Part shown: positions 7,664 to 16,201 of the stretch, piece by piece
Layout of the letters: each line of letters starts with the position of its first letter
Position numbering within the stretch: the stretch's first letter is position 1
NCBI RefSeq assembly: GCF_000177195.2
Contig: NC_015953.1
Location: 4,960,001-5,024,000, forward strand
DNA from: Streptomyces sp. SirexAA-E
Lineage (GTDB): Bacteria > Actinomycetota > Actinomycetes > Streptomycetales > Streptomycetaceae
Reading direction: 5' to 3'
Length of the DNA: 64,000 bases
Program-made: the position numbers and the translations under genes
Notes under the pieces: model-generated
Told to the model about the DNA's origin: nothing
Database searches by the model: none
What the model saw: the letters and a program-made list of their open reading frames with translations, nothing else

Positions 7664-8164
7664 ATGCGGATCGATGACGACGCCGCGCTGTACGCCTTCG
7701 TGGAGAACCGCCGCACCGCGCTGTTCCGCAGCGCCTACCTGTTGTGCGGCGACCGGCACGAGGCCGAGGACCTGGTCCAGACGGCCCTGGTCAAGGTCGT
7801 GCTCGGCGGAAGGCGTCACGGACGGCTCGACAACATCGAGGCGTACGCACGCAAGACCCTGGTCAACACCTTCATCGCGAGCCGCCGCCGGTTCTGGCGG
7901 CGTGAACAGGCCTACGCGGAGCTGCCTGACCACGCGGCGGCGCCGACCGACACGGACACCGGGCTGGTGGTGCGTCAGGCGCTCGCCGGACTCACCGCCA
8001 AGCAGCGTGCCGTGCTCGTCCTGCGCTACTGGGAGGACCTGAGCGTGGCCGAGGCGGCCGAGACGCTCGGCATGCGGGAGAACACGGTCAAGAGCCACAC
8101 GGCCCGGGGGCTGGCGGCGCTGCGCACGCGGATGGCGGCGGACATCATGGAGGAACTGGTATGA
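7664..8164 (+). CDS. ECF-type RNA polymerase sigma factor (SigE-like family)
   Basis: The protein has 166 residues. Region 2 is FVENRRTALFRSAYLLCGDRHEAEDLVQTALVKV (residues 11-47). Region 4 is LTAKQRAVLVLRYWEDLSVAEAAETLGMRENTVKSHTARGLAALR (about residues 110-155), with the helix-turn-helix AEAAETLGMRENTVKSH. The length and region sequences fit the actinobacterial SigE-like ECF group. The stop overlaps the ATG of the next gene by four bases, so the two are translationally coupled, which is usual for a sigma factor and its membrane regulator. Confidence 0.9.
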   Translation: MRIDDDAALYAFVENRRTALFRSAYLLCGDRHEAEDLVQTALVKVVLGGRRHGRLDNIEAYARKTLVNTFIASRRRFWRREQAYAELPDHAAAPTDTDTGLVVRQALAGLTAKQRAVLVLRYWEDLSVAEAAETLGMRENTVKSHTARGLAALRTRMAADIMEELV

Positions 8165-8925
8165 ACGACGTGCGTGAACTGCTGGCACGGGCCGCCCGGG
8201 ACGCCGGCCGCCCGGCGGTCTCCACCGGGGCGGTGTACGCCAGGGCCGCCCGGGTCCGCTTCCGCCGCCGGGCGGGCGTCGCGGGGGCCGCGCTCGCGGT
8301 CGTCGCCACCGGGGGAGTGGCCCTGCCCCAGCTGACCGACGGCACGCCCACGGGCACCTCCGTCGCGGCGGCCCCGGTCGCCACGGCGAGCGGAGGCGAC
8401 AAGGCCGGCCGGCTGGCCGCCCTGCTGCCCGAGGCCGTGGGCGGCGTCGAGCAGGTCTCCCTCGCCGCCCTGATCAAGGGCGTGCCCCCCGAGCATGCCG
8501 GGGAGACGTACGTCGGCCCGCTGGACGGGCAGTACCTGATCCGCGAGGACGGCGGTGCCGGCTATCTGACCCTGTCGTTCATGAAGCCCGCCCAGGTGGA
8601 GAGGAAGTTCGGCGGAAGCCTCGGCGGCGACCTGTGTGCCACCCAGGGCAAGGAGCCGCCGCGCACCGACTGCGTCCGCGAGCGGCTGCCGGACGGCGGC
8701 GTCCTGACGACCTGGCGGGACGCCATGGCGTACGGCGGCAGCCCGCAGTGGGGGCCCGAGATCACCGGGCGGCTGGTGCTGAAGGACGGCTCACTGCTCG
8801 CCGTGCGCTCCAGCACCGGCTATCTCGGACCGCGCTCCCAGGGGCCGCTGCTGAGGAACCCGCCGCTCGACCGCGCGCAGGTGCGCGCTCTGATGCTGCG
8901 GCCGGAGCTGCGACCGCGGGGCTGA
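8161..8925 (+). CDS. Membrane-anchored partner of the sigma factor (possible anti-sigma)
   Basis: The 254-residue protein starts at ATG 8161 inside the end of the sigma gene (ATGA overlap). Its first 35 residues are basic and cytosolic (MNDVRELLARAARDAGRP, then RAARVRFRRRAG). One transmembrane helix follows at about 40-58 (VAGAALAVVATGGVALPQL), then a Thr/Ala-rich linker and a C-terminal domain of about 170 residues with two Cys (158 and 169). This topology fits the anti-sigma partners of this sigma group, but there is no zinc anti-sigma HxxxCxxC motif. The function is inferred from position. Confidence 0.65.
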   Translation: MNDVRELLARAARDAGRPAVSTGAVYARAARVRFRRRAGVAGAALAVVATGGVALPQLTDGTPTGTSVAAAPVATASGGDKAGRLAALLPEAVGGVEQVSLAALIKGVPPEHAGETYVGPLDGQYLIREDGGAGYLTLSFMKPAQVERKFGGSLGGDLCATQGKEPPRTDCVRERLPDGGVLTTWRDAMAYGGSPQWGPEITGRLVLKDGSLLAVRSSTGYLGPRSQGPLLRNPPLDRAQVRALMLRPELRPRG

Positions 8926-8933
8926 TGTCATGC

Positions 8934-8974
8934 GCGAAGGGCGGTACGGACCACCGGCCCGTACCGCCCTTCGC
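8934..8974. terminator. Bidirectional terminator
   Basis: A perfect 16-bp stem (8934-8949 with 8959-8974) lies between the convergent sigma operon (ends 8925) and ABC transporter operon (ends 8988). Confidence 0.8.
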
Positions 8975-8987
8975 CGTGCGGCCGGAC

Positions 8988-9749
8988 CTACAACACCTTG
9001 GACAGGAAGGACTTCGTCCGGTCGTGCTGAGGGCTCGTCAGGACATCGCGGGGGTGGCCCGACTCGACCACGACCCCGTCGTCCATGAACACCAGCGCGT
9101 CGCCCACCTCGCGGGCGAAGCCCATCTCATGGGTGACCACGATCATCGTCATGCCGTCCTCGGCGAGGCCGCGCATGACGTCCAGGACGTCGCCGACCAG
9201 CTCCGGGTCGAGCGCCGAGGTCGGCTCGTCGAACAGCATCAGCTTCGGCTCCATGGCCAGGGCGCGGGCGATGGCCACCCGCTGCTGCTGGCCGCCGGAG
9301 AGCTGCGAGGGGTAGTTCCCCGCCTTGTCCGAGAGGCCGACGCGGTCCAGGAGCCGCTCGGCGCGGGCCCGGGCGACGGCCTTGGCCTCGCCCTTGACCT
9401 GGATCGGGGCCTCCATGACGTTCTCGACCGCCGTCATGTGCGGGAACAGGTTGAAGCGCTGGAAGACCATGCCGATGTCCCGGCGCTTCAGGGCGACCTC
9501 GCTGTCCTTGAGCTCGTGGAGCCGGTCGCCCTTCTGCCGGTAGCCGACCAGGTCGCCGTCGACGTACAGCCGGCCGGCGTTGATCTTCTCCAGGTGGTTG
9601 ATGCACCGCAGGAACGTCGACTTGCCGGAGCCGGACGGGCCGATCAGGCAGAAGACCTCACGCGGGGCGACCTCCAGGTCGATGCCCTTGAGGATGTGCG
9701 CGGCGCCGAAGGACTTGTGTACGCCCTCGGCCTTCACCATGGCGGTCAT
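8988..9749 (-). CDS. Polar amino acid ABC transporter ATP-binding protein
   Basis: The ATPase has 253 residues. Walker A is GPSGSGKST (about residues 38-46), Q-loop QRFN, signature LSGGQQQR, Walker B LMLFDEP, and H-loop VTHEM. Two in-frame Met residues lie at the start. The one at 9749 overlaps the permease stop as ATGA and has GGGAGGTG upstream, so it is chosen. Sequence type (GlnQ/GluA family) and the neighbouring permease and binding protein show import of a polar amino acid, probably glutamate or glutamine. Confidence 0.92.
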   Translation of the reverse strand: MTAMVKAEGVHKSFGAAHILKGIDLEVAPREVFCLIGPSGSGKSTFLRCINHLEKINAGRLYVDGDLVGYRQKGDRLHELKDSEVALKRRDIGMVFQRFNLFPHMTAVENVMEAPIQVKGEAKAVARARAERLLDRVGLSDKAGNYPSQLSGGQQQRVAIARALAMEPKLMLFDEPTSALDPELVGDVLDVMRGLAEDGMTMIVVTHEMGFAREVGDALVFMDDGVVVESGHPRDVLTSPQHDRTKSFLSKVL

Positions 9750-10714
9750 GCGGAGACACCTCCCGAGGGGCGGTTGCTGAAGGAGGTGAGAGCCACCTTG
9801 ACCCGCTGGAACGGGGTGAGCGGCAGGCTCCGCAGCGAGCCCCGGGCGTACCGGCGCTCCAGGTAGTACTGGCCCACGCTGAAGATGCTGGTCATGACGA
9901 TGTACCAGATGGAGGCGACGAAGAGCATCTCCATCACCGCGTAACTGGTCGAGCCGATCTGCGACGTCGAGCGCAGCAGCTCGTTGTAGGTGACCGCGTA
10001 CACCAGGGACGAGGTCTTCAGCATGTTGATGAACTCGTTGCCGGTCGGCGGGATGATGACCCGCAGCGCCTGCGGGAGCACCACGCGGCGCATGGTCTTG
10101 GCCTGGGTCATGCCCAGCGCGTGCGAGGCCTCGGTCTGGCCCTCGTCCACCGACTGGATGCCCGCCCGGCAGATCTCCGCCATGTACGCGGCCTCGTTGA
10201 GGCCGAGCCCCAGCAGGGCGCACATGAAGGGGGTCATCACATCGGTCATCTCGTCCTTGTAGACGAACGGGATGTTGAGGATCGGGAAGACCAGGGCGAG
10301 GTTGAACCAGAGCAGCAGCTGCACGTAGACGGGCGTGCCGCGGAAGAACCAGATGTAGAGCCAGGCGACCCAGCTGGTCACCGGGTTCTTCGAGAGCCGC
10401 ATGACGGCGAGGACCACACCCAGGACCACGCCGAGGACCATGGCGAGCACGCTGATCATCAGTGTGCGGCCGGCTCCGGCCAGCACGGTGTCGTCGAACA
10501 GCTTGTCCTGGACCGCGTGCCACTGGATGTTGCCCTGCGAGAAGGCGTACACCAGGGCGGCGAGCAGAGCGATGACGACCACGGCGCTGATCCAGCGGCC
10601 GTAGTGCCGGACGGGAACGGCTCTGATGGTCTCCGGCGCGACGGTGGTGGGACCGGAGACGGGCGCGTCGGCGACCGATGGGCCGCCGGGCACCTTGTCG
10701 AACTTGTCAGTCAC
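9746..10714 (-). CDS. Polar amino acid ABC transporter permease
   Basis: The permease has 322 residues and a cytosolic N-terminal extension of about 40 residues, rich in Pro and Val. One helix (about 42-62) precedes the five-helix HisM-type core. The EAA loop EASHALGMTQAKTMRRVVLPQALRVIIPPTGN contacts the ATPase. Only one permease gene is present, so it should act as a homodimer. It starts 26 bp after the binding-protein gene. Confidence 0.92.
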   Translation of the reverse strand: MTDKFDKVPGGPSVADAPVSGPTTVAPETIRAVPVRHYGRWISAVVVIALLAALVYAFSQGNIQWHAVQDKLFDDTVLAGAGRTLMISVLAMVLGVVLGVVLAVMRLSKNPVTSWVAWLYIWFFRGTPVYVQLLLWFNLALVFPILNIPFVYKDEMTDVMTPFMCALLGLGLNEAAYMAEICRAGIQSVDEGQTEASHALGMTQAKTMRRVVLPQALRVIIPPTGNEFINMLKTSSLVYAVTYNELLRSTSQIGSTSYAVMEMLFVASIWYIVMTSIFSVGQYYLERRYARGSLRSLPLTPFQRVKVALTSFSNRPSGGVSA

Positions 10715-10740
10715 GGTGACTGCCCTTCAGGGTGCGCCGG

Positions 10741-11703
10741 TCACTTGCCGCCGTTGACGGCGGCCTTGTCGATCGCTCCGGTGCCGGCACCCCACTTGTC
10801 GAGCACCGCCTTGTAGGAGCCGTCGGCGATGATCGCGTCCACGGCCTCCTTGAGGACGTCGCGCAGCTCGGTGTTGTCCTTGTTGACCGCGATGCCGAAC
10901 GGACCCGCGTCGACCTGCTCGCCGACCACCTCGAAGTCGTTGCCGCCGCCGGCCTTGCGGGCCAGGTCCACCGCGACCGGGTAGTCGTTGACACCGGCGA
11001 CCGCGCCGCCCGACTTCACGCGGGTCTGGGCCTCCGTGTCGTTCTCGAAGGACTCGATCTTGACGGCCTTCCCGCCGCCGTCGGTGCAGGCCTTGGACTG
11101 CTTCTTCAGCGCGTCCTCGTAGGTGGTGCCGCGCTGGACGGCCGCGACCTTGCCGCACAGGTCCTCGATGGACTTGATGCCCTCGGGGTTGCCCTTCTTG
11201 GTGTAGACGGCGGTGCCGGCCAGGAAGTAGTCGACGAAGTCCACGCCCTTGCCGAGCTTCTTGCCGCTGTCGTCGAGGCCTTCCTGGCGCTGCTTGTTGT
11301 CCGTGATGGACGACATGGCGATGTCGTGGCGGCCGGTGTTCAGGGCGGTGATCAGGCCGTCGAAGGAACCGGAGGTGAACTCGAACTTCACGCCGAGCTG
11401 CTTGCCGAGGGCGTCGGCGAGATCCGGGTCGACGCCGACGATCTTGCCGTTCTCGACGGATTCCATCGGGGCGTACTCGGCATTGGTGCCGACCTTGATG
11501 ACACCGGACTTCCGGTACTTCTCCGGCAGCTTGTCGAAGAGCGGGGCACCGCTCTTGGAGGCGGTGGTGTCACCGGCCTTCGTCGAACCGCCGTCGGTCT
11601 GGTCGCCACAGGCGGTCAGCAGCAGGGTGCCGGCGACCGCGACCGCGCAGACCGCGGCAATCCGGGACTTCGCGGTCGTACGACAGAGGGTGCTTGCGGT
11701 CAT
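10741..11703 (-). CDS. Extracellular amino-acid-binding lipoprotein
   Basis: The 320-residue protein has a lipoprotein signal peptide with lipobox LLTAC (lipidated Cys near residue 32). A Thr/Ser/Lys linker leads to a periplasmic-binding-protein type 2 fold (GVIKVGTNAEYAPMESVENGKIVGVDPDLADALGKQL, FDGLITALNTGRHDIAMSSI). The family binds polar amino acids such as glutamate. It is the first gene of the importer operon, and its promoter must lie in the 519-bp divergent region shared with malic enzyme. Confidence 0.92.
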   Translation of the reverse strand: MTASTLCRTTAKSRIAAVCAVAVAGTLLLTACGDQTDGGSTKAGDTTASKSGAPLFDKLPEKYRKSGVIKVGTNAEYAPMESVENGKIVGVDPDLADALGKQLGVKFEFTSGSFDGLITALNTGRHDIAMSSITDNKQRQEGLDDSGKKLGKGVDFVDYFLAGTAVYTKKGNPEGIKSIEDLCGKVAAVQRGTTYEDALKKQSKACTDGGGKAVKIESFENDTEAQTRVKSGGAVAGVNDYPVAVDLARKAGGGNDFEVVGEQVDAGPFGIAVNKDNTELRDVLKEAVDAIIADGSYKAVLDKWGAGTGAIDKAAVNGGK

Positions 11704-12222
11704 GGTCGGTGTCCTCCGGCGGTGAGGGAATGCTGGTCAGGTGGGTGCGCACGCACCTTCGAGTGTCGCCACCTTGTGTGATTAGGGCATCTTGCCATTC
11801 GGACGGGTCCATTCAGGGGGCCGAGCATGTCAAAATCGGGTAACGGGTGATCCCCGGACCCCAACGAGGCTGTGCCGTAAGGCCGGATCATCTGTTGGAA
11901 TTCGAGCTTTGCCCCGGAGAATCTCCGGTACGTCTCGACCCGTGGACGACCTTTGTGCTCCTTAGTGGACTTGTCCAGATATTCGACTATGAGTCACATC
12001 ACCGCGTCGATATGGACTCGTCCCGAGCCCGGTCCGTCGGGTAAGAAAGACCTTTACACCCCTCATCCGGGGCTCAGGGCGCGTGTGCGGCGCGCCCGCG
12101 CGTACCACCCCCCGGCCGGAGCGGATCGACCGCTCGGTGCCGGGGACGTACGCGGTGCCCGCCCACCCCTCCTCAACCAGGAGTGGCCACCCTCAATGAT
12201 GAAGACTTAAGGGGTCAACACA
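11704..12222. other. Long divergent intergenic region (519 bp)
   Basis: No convincing gene lies here; a short frame at 11953-12210 has no codon bias. The binding-protein gene reads left and malic enzyme reads right. A 7-bp hairpin (12077-12083 with 12091-12097) sits in the probable malic-enzyme leader. On the minus strand TTGACA (about 11833-11828) could be a -35 element, but no good -10 follows at 17 bases. The base composition is lower in G+C than the genes, as expected for regulatory DNA. Confidence 0.5.
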
Positions 12223-13455
12223 ATGGCAGCGGAGATCGTCAATCCTCGCAGCGACAGCGCGCCCGGCCCGGCCGGCGCGGACGGCATCAGCGGTACGGAC
12301 GAACCCTTCGATCCGGCCTTCGCCCTGCACCGCGGCGGGAAGATGGCGGTGCGGTCCACCGTCCCGATCCGCGACAAGGACGACCTGTCCCTCGCGTACA
12401 CGCCCGGCGTGGCCAAGGTGTGCAGCGCCATCGCCGACAACCCCGAGCTGGTGCACGACTACACCTGGAAGTCCCAGGTCGTGGCCGTCGTGACGGACGG
12501 CACCGCCGTGCTCGGCCTGGGCGACATCGGACCCGAGGCATCCCTCCCGGTGATGGAGGGCAAGGCGATCCTCTTCAAGCAGTTCGGCGGGGTCGACGCG
12601 GTGCCGATCGCGCTCGCCACGACCGACGCGGACGAGATCGTCGACACCGTGGTGCGCCTCGCGCCGTCCTTCGGCGGGGTCAACCTGGAGGACATCTCGG
12701 CGCCCCGGTGCTTCGAGATCGAGCGCAAGCTCCAGGAGCGCCTGGACATCCCGGTGTTCCACGACGACCAGCACGGTACGGCCGTCGTGACGCTCGCCGC
12801 CCTGCGGAACGCGGCGAAGCTCTCCGGCCGGACGCTCGGTGATCTGCGCGGCGTCATCTCGGGTGCCGGCGCGGCCGGTGTGGCCATCGCGAAGTTCCTG
12901 CTGGAGGCGGGCATCGGCGATGTCGCCGTCGCCGACCGCAAGGGCATCGTGAGCAAGGACCGGGACGACCTCACCGACGTCAAGCGGGAACTGGCCGAGC
13001 TCACCAACCGGGCAGGCCTCACCGGTTCCCTCGAAGTGGCCCTGGCGGGGGCCGACGTGTTCATCGGTGTCTCCGGAGGCACGGTCCCCGAGCCGGCCGT
13101 CGCCTCCATGGCGCCGGGCGCGTTCGTCTTCGCCATGGCCAACCCGAACCCCGAGGTCCACCCCGAGACCGCGCACAAGTACGCCTCCGTGGTGGCGACC
13201 GGCCGGTCGGACTACCCGAACCAGATCAACAACGTGCTGGCGTTCCCCGGCATCTTCGCGGGCGCCCTCCAGGTCCGGGCCTCCCGGATCACCGAGGGTA
13301 TGAAGATCGCCGCGGCGAACGCGCTCGCGGACGTCGTCGGTGACGAACTGTCCGCCGACTACGTGATCCCGTCCCCGTTCGACGAGCGGGTCGCCCCGGC
13401 GGTCACGGCCGCGGTGGCGGCCGCGGCCCGCGCCGAGGGCGTGGCACGCCGCTGA
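12223..13455 (+). CDS. Malic enzyme (NAD(P)-dependent)
   Basis: The 410-residue protein belongs to the short bacterial malic enzymes. Tyr59 in LAYTPGVAKVC and Lys114 in EGKAILFKQFGG are the catalytic pair, and VFHDDQHGTA holds the metal Asp181-Asp182. The Rossmann motif is GAGAAGVAIAKFL (about 212-224). FAMANPNPEVHPE is the conserved C-terminal box. It converts malate to pyruvate, CO2 and NAD(P)H. S. coelicolor has an NAD- and an NADP-type enzyme; the neighbourhood suggests the NADP-type one, but cofactor choice is not proven here. A terminator hairpin follows. Confidence 0.9.
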   Translation: MAAEIVNPRSDSAPGPAGADGISGTDEPFDPAFALHRGGKMAVRSTVPIRDKDDLSLAYTPGVAKVCSAIADNPELVHDYTWKSQVVAVVTDGTAVLGLGDIGPEASLPVMEGKAILFKQFGGVDAVPIALATTDADEIVDTVVRLAPSFGGVNLEDISAPRCFEIERKLQERLDIPVFHDDQHGTAVVTLAALRNAAKLSGRTLGDLRGVISGAGAAGVAIAKFLLEAGIGDVAVADRKGIVSKDRDDLTDVKRELAELTNRAGLTGSLEVALAGADVFIGVSGGTVPEPAVASMAPGAFVFAMANPNPEVHPETAHKYASVVATGRSDYPNQINNVLAFPGIFAGALQVRASRITEGMKIAAANALADVVGDELSADYVIPSPFDERVAPAVTAAVAAAARAEGVARR

Positions 13456-13462
13456 CGCGCCG

Positions 13463-13499
13463 GAGGGGCGGGAGGGGAACGGCCTCCTTCCCGCCCCTC
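13463..13499 (+). terminator. Terminator of malic enzyme gene
   Basis: A 10-bp GC-rich inverted repeat (13463-13472 with 13490-13499), extended by further partial pairing inside, begins eight bases after the stop. Confidence 0.65.
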
Positions 13500-13541
13500 G
13501 CACGGCCCGTGCTCTGGGGCCTGTGTCACACCACCGAACGG

Positions 13542-13570
13542 TTACGTCACGGCGCGTCACGGCCTATCGT
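13542..13570 (+). promoter_or_regulatory. Probable promoter giving a leaderless mRNA
   Basis: TTACGT (13542-13547) and TATCGT (13565-13570) are 17 bases apart, and the -10 box ends seven bases before the ATG at 13578. There is no ribosome site before that ATG. Transcription would start at or next to the A of ATG, making the mRNA leaderless, which is common in Streptomyces. Confidence 0.45.
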
Positions 13571-13577
13571 CGTGGCC

Positions 13578-14543
13578 ATGTTCGCCGCCTACGCCGCACG
13601 CATCGACCGCGACCAGCCCCTCAACGGCCTCGAGCTGGGCGAACGCCCCGCGCCCGAGGCGCGGCCCGGCTGGACCACCGTCCAGGTCAAGGCCGCCTCC
13701 CTCAACCACCATGACCTGTGGTCCCTGCGCGGGGTCGGGATCACCGAGGACAAGCTGCCCATGATCCTCGGCTGCGACGCCGCCGGGATCGACCAGGACG
13801 GCAACGAGGTCGTCCTGCACTCCGTCATCGGCCAGACCGGTCACGGGGTCGGCCCCGACGAACCGCGCTCCATCCTCACCGAGCGCTACCAGGGCACCTT
13901 CGCCGAGCAGGTCACCGTCCCCAGCTGGAACGTCCTGCCGAAGCCCAGGGAGCTGACCTTCGAGCAGGCCGCCTGCCTGCCCACGGCCTGGCTGACGGCG
14001 TACCGCATGCTCTTTACCAACGCCGGTGTGCGCCCCGGGGACTCCGTACTCGTCCAGGGCGCCGGAGGCGGCGTGGCCACGGCGGCGATCGTGCTGGGCA
14101 AGGCCGCCGGGCTCAGGGTGTACGCCACCAGCCGTGACGAGGCCAAGCGCGAGAAGGCCGTCGAGCTGGGGGCCGTGGAGGCGTACGAGCCCGGCGCGCG
14201 ACTGCCGCGGCGGGTCGACGCCGTCATCGAGACCGTCGGGGCCGCGACCTGGTCCCACTCGGTGAAGTCGCTCCGGCCCGGGGGCACTCTGGTCATCTCG
14301 GGTGCCACCAGCGGCGATCGGCCCGCGCACGCCGAACTGACCCGGATCTTCTTCCTGGAGCTCAAGGTCGTCGGCTCCACGATGGGGTCCAAGGACGAGC
14401 TGGAGGACCTGCTGTCCTTCTGCGCGGCCACCGGAGTACGGCCGGTCATCGACGAAGCCCTGCCGCTCGACCGGGCCCGGGAGGGGTTCGAACGGCTTGC
14501 CGCGGGTGACCTGTTCGGGAAGATCGTGCTGACCGCCCCGTGA
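13578..14543 (+). CDS. Zinc-lacking MDR quinone/alcohol dehydrogenase-like protein
   Basis: This medium-chain dehydrogenase has 321 residues. The N-terminal GroES-like domain includes AASLNHHDLWSLRGV and LGCDAAGID. The Rossmann motif is VQGAGGGVATAAIVLGKAAG (about 155-174). The four-Cys structural zinc loop is missing, and the catalytic zinc ligands are not in the usual places, which points to the quinone oxidoreductase or enoyl-reductase-like branch using NADPH. The stop overlaps the GTG start of the GNAT gene, so the two are coupled. Confidence 0.8.
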   Translation: MFAAYAARIDRDQPLNGLELGERPAPEARPGWTTVQVKAASLNHHDLWSLRGVGITEDKLPMILGCDAAGIDQDGNEVVLHSVIGQTGHGVGPDEPRSILTERYQGTFAEQVTVPSWNVLPKPRELTFEQAACLPTAWLTAYRMLFTNAGVRPGDSVLVQGAGGGVATAAIVLGKAAGLRVYATSRDEAKREKAVELGAVEAYEPGARLPRRVDAVIETVGAATWSHSVKSLRPGGTLVISGATSGDRPAHAELTRIFFLELKVVGSTMGSKDELEDLLSFCAATGVRPVIDEALPLDRAREGFERLAAGDLFGKIVLTAP

Positions 14544-15094
14544 GGCCGGGGACCGGGCGCCGGGCGCCCGCCCGGTTCCTGCTGCGGCACTGGCGGCCGT
14601 CCGACGCACCGGCCGTGCTCCGGGCCTTCGCGCCGGACGAGATGGTCCGGCAGTCCGGTGGCCACCTGGTCGCCACGCCGGCCGACGCGCTGGAGTGGGT
14701 CGCCCGCCGGGAGCGGGAACGTGTGGCCGGCACCGGATACGCCTGGGCCGTCGTCAGGGCGGAGGAGGACGAGGCGCTCGGCTGTGTGGCCGTGACCGCC
14801 ATGAACCAGGTCCACGACTGCGGCTGGGTCTCGTACTGGACCACCGAGGCGGCCCGCGGTTCGGGCGCGGCCACGGCCGGGGTGCGGGCGCTCGCCCGCT
14901 GGGCCTTCGACGACCTGGGGCTCTACCGGCTGGAACTCGGTCACCGGACGGACAACCCGGCCTCCTGCGCGGTGGCCCGGCGGGCCGGCTTCGCGGCGGA
15001 GGGCGTCGAACGCGGAAAGCTCCGGTACGAGGACGTCCGGTACGACGTGGAACGCCACGCCCGCCTCGCCACGGACCGTGCCAACTCTGATTGA
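14540..15094 (+). CDS. GNAT-family N-acetyltransferase (RimJ/RimL type)
   Basis: The 184-residue protein starts at GTG 14540 overlapping the upstream stop (GTGA). FLLRHWRPSDAPAVLRAF is the N-terminal strand. The acetyl-CoA loop is TEAARGSGAATAGVRALARWAF (a variant of R-x-x-G-x-G/A), followed by YRLELGHRTDNPASCAVARRAGF, the RimJ/RimL C-terminal signature. It probably acetylates an amino group of a protein or small molecule; the substrate is not indicated. Confidence 0.85.
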   Translation: MRPGTGRRAPARFLLRHWRPSDAPAVLRAFAPDEMVRQSGGHLVATPADALEWVARRERERVAGTGYAWAVVRAEEDEALGCVAVTAMNQVHDCGWVSYWTTEAARGSGAATAGVRALARWAFDDLGLYRLELGHRTDNPASCAVARRAGFAAEGVERGKLRYEDVRYDVERHARLATDRANSD

Positions 15095-15192
15095 CACGAC
15101 CGTGACACCGGGACCCTCCACAGCCGCCACTTGCGACGGAGGCCCCCGTTCGGCATCCGCCCGCAGAGGATCCGCCGCTCACCCGCCGGTGG

Positions 15193-16200
15193 TCAGAGCC
15201 CCTTCGCTCGTGGTCCGGCGTCCTGCCGGTCCTCACCGCCCTCGCCGGGCTCGCGGAGCAGCGCGTCGATGCGGCTCGCGGCCGTGGCGAGGTGGTGGCG
15301 GGCCTCCGTCAGCTGGGTCTCGCTGATGCCCCGGTCCCGCGCCGCGTCCCGGATGTCGTCGCGGAAGCGGTCCAGCAGCCGGTCCAGGTCCCGGGCCGGG
15401 TCGCCGGTCGCCGGAGTGTCGGCGGCCCACTCGACGTCCGGCCGGTCCGAGGGCTTCCAGCCGGCGTCCGGCTCGGCCGGATCGGGCCTGGTGTACGACG
15501 GCCAGGTGCCGGATCTGGCGAAGCCGCCCAGCTGCCCCGTGATCTCGGCCAGGCCTTCCCGCACGCCGGTGGGCCAGTCGCCGCGGGCGAAGTGCTCCTG
15601 TACCTGCCGGGCGGCGTTCTGCATCTGCTCGCGCGCCTTCTCGTGCGCCTCCTGGGCCTGACGGCGGGCCCGGTCGGCGTCCTCGCGGGCGCGGCGGGAC
15701 TCGTCCTTGGCCCGGCGGGCCTGCTCCTTCCACTCCTGCTTCGCCTTGCGCAGCTCTTCCTTCGCGGTGCGCCAGGCGTCGGCCTCCTGCCCGGAACCGC
15801 CGCCGGCGCCGCTCTTGGACTCGGAGGCCGCCGCGCGCATCTCGCTGCGCAGCTTGCCCGCCGCGCCGCGCACGTCGTCGCGTATCTCCGCGGCGAGCTC
15901 CGAGACCGACTCGTGGATCTCCAGCTCCAGATCGGCCAGCTCCCCGCCACGGCCCGCGAGCTCGTCGCGTCCCGCGTCGGTGATGGAGTAGACCTTGCGG
16001 CCGCCCTCCGTGGCGTGGGTGACCAGTCCCTCGGCCTCCAGCTTGGCCAGCCGCGGATAGACCGTGCCCGCCGAGGGTGCGTACAGGCCCTGGAAGCGCT
16101 CCTCCAGCAGCCGGATCACCTCGTAACCGTGGCGCGGGGCCTCGTCCAGAAGCTTGAGGAGGTAGAGACGCAGGCGTCCATGGGCGAATACGGGGGGCAT
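15193..16200 (-). CDS. PadR-family regulator with long coiled-coil extension
   Basis: The protein has 335 residues. Residues 1-80 are a PadR winged helix (LYLLKLLDEAPRHGYEVIRLLEERF, YAPSAGTVYPRLAKLEAEGLV). Residues 85-200 are a highly charged helix rich in Ala, Arg, Glu and Lys, surely coiled coil (ELRKAKQEWKEQARRAKDESRR). Residues 275-325 form another helical part (DLDRLLDRFRDDIRDAARD). Typical PadR proteins are 110-190 residues, so the extension is unusual. The start is one base after the stop of the DUF4097 gene; they form an operon, and the palindromic region at 17092-17124 may be its binding site. Confidence 0.88.
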   Translation of the reverse strand: MPPVFAHGRLRLYLLKLLDEAPRHGYEVIRLLEERFQGLYAPSAGTVYPRLAKLEAEGLVTHATEGGRKVYSITDAGRDELAGRGGELADLELEIHESVSELAAEIRDDVRGAAGKLRSEMRAAASESKSGAGGGSGQEADAWRTAKEELRKAKQEWKEQARRAKDESRRAREDADRARRQAQEAHEKAREQMQNAARQVQEHFARGDWPTGVREGLAEITGQLGGFARSGTWPSYTRPDPAEPDAGWKPSDRPDVEWAADTPATGDPARDLDRLLDRFRDDIRDAARDRGISETQLTEARHHLATAASRIDALLREPGEGGEDRQDAGPRAKGL

Positions 16201-16201
16201 G

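Noticed and set aside
11953..12210. Small plus-strand frame in the gap before malic enzyme
   Set aside because: No ribosome site, poor third-position G/C bias and composition like regulatory DNA.
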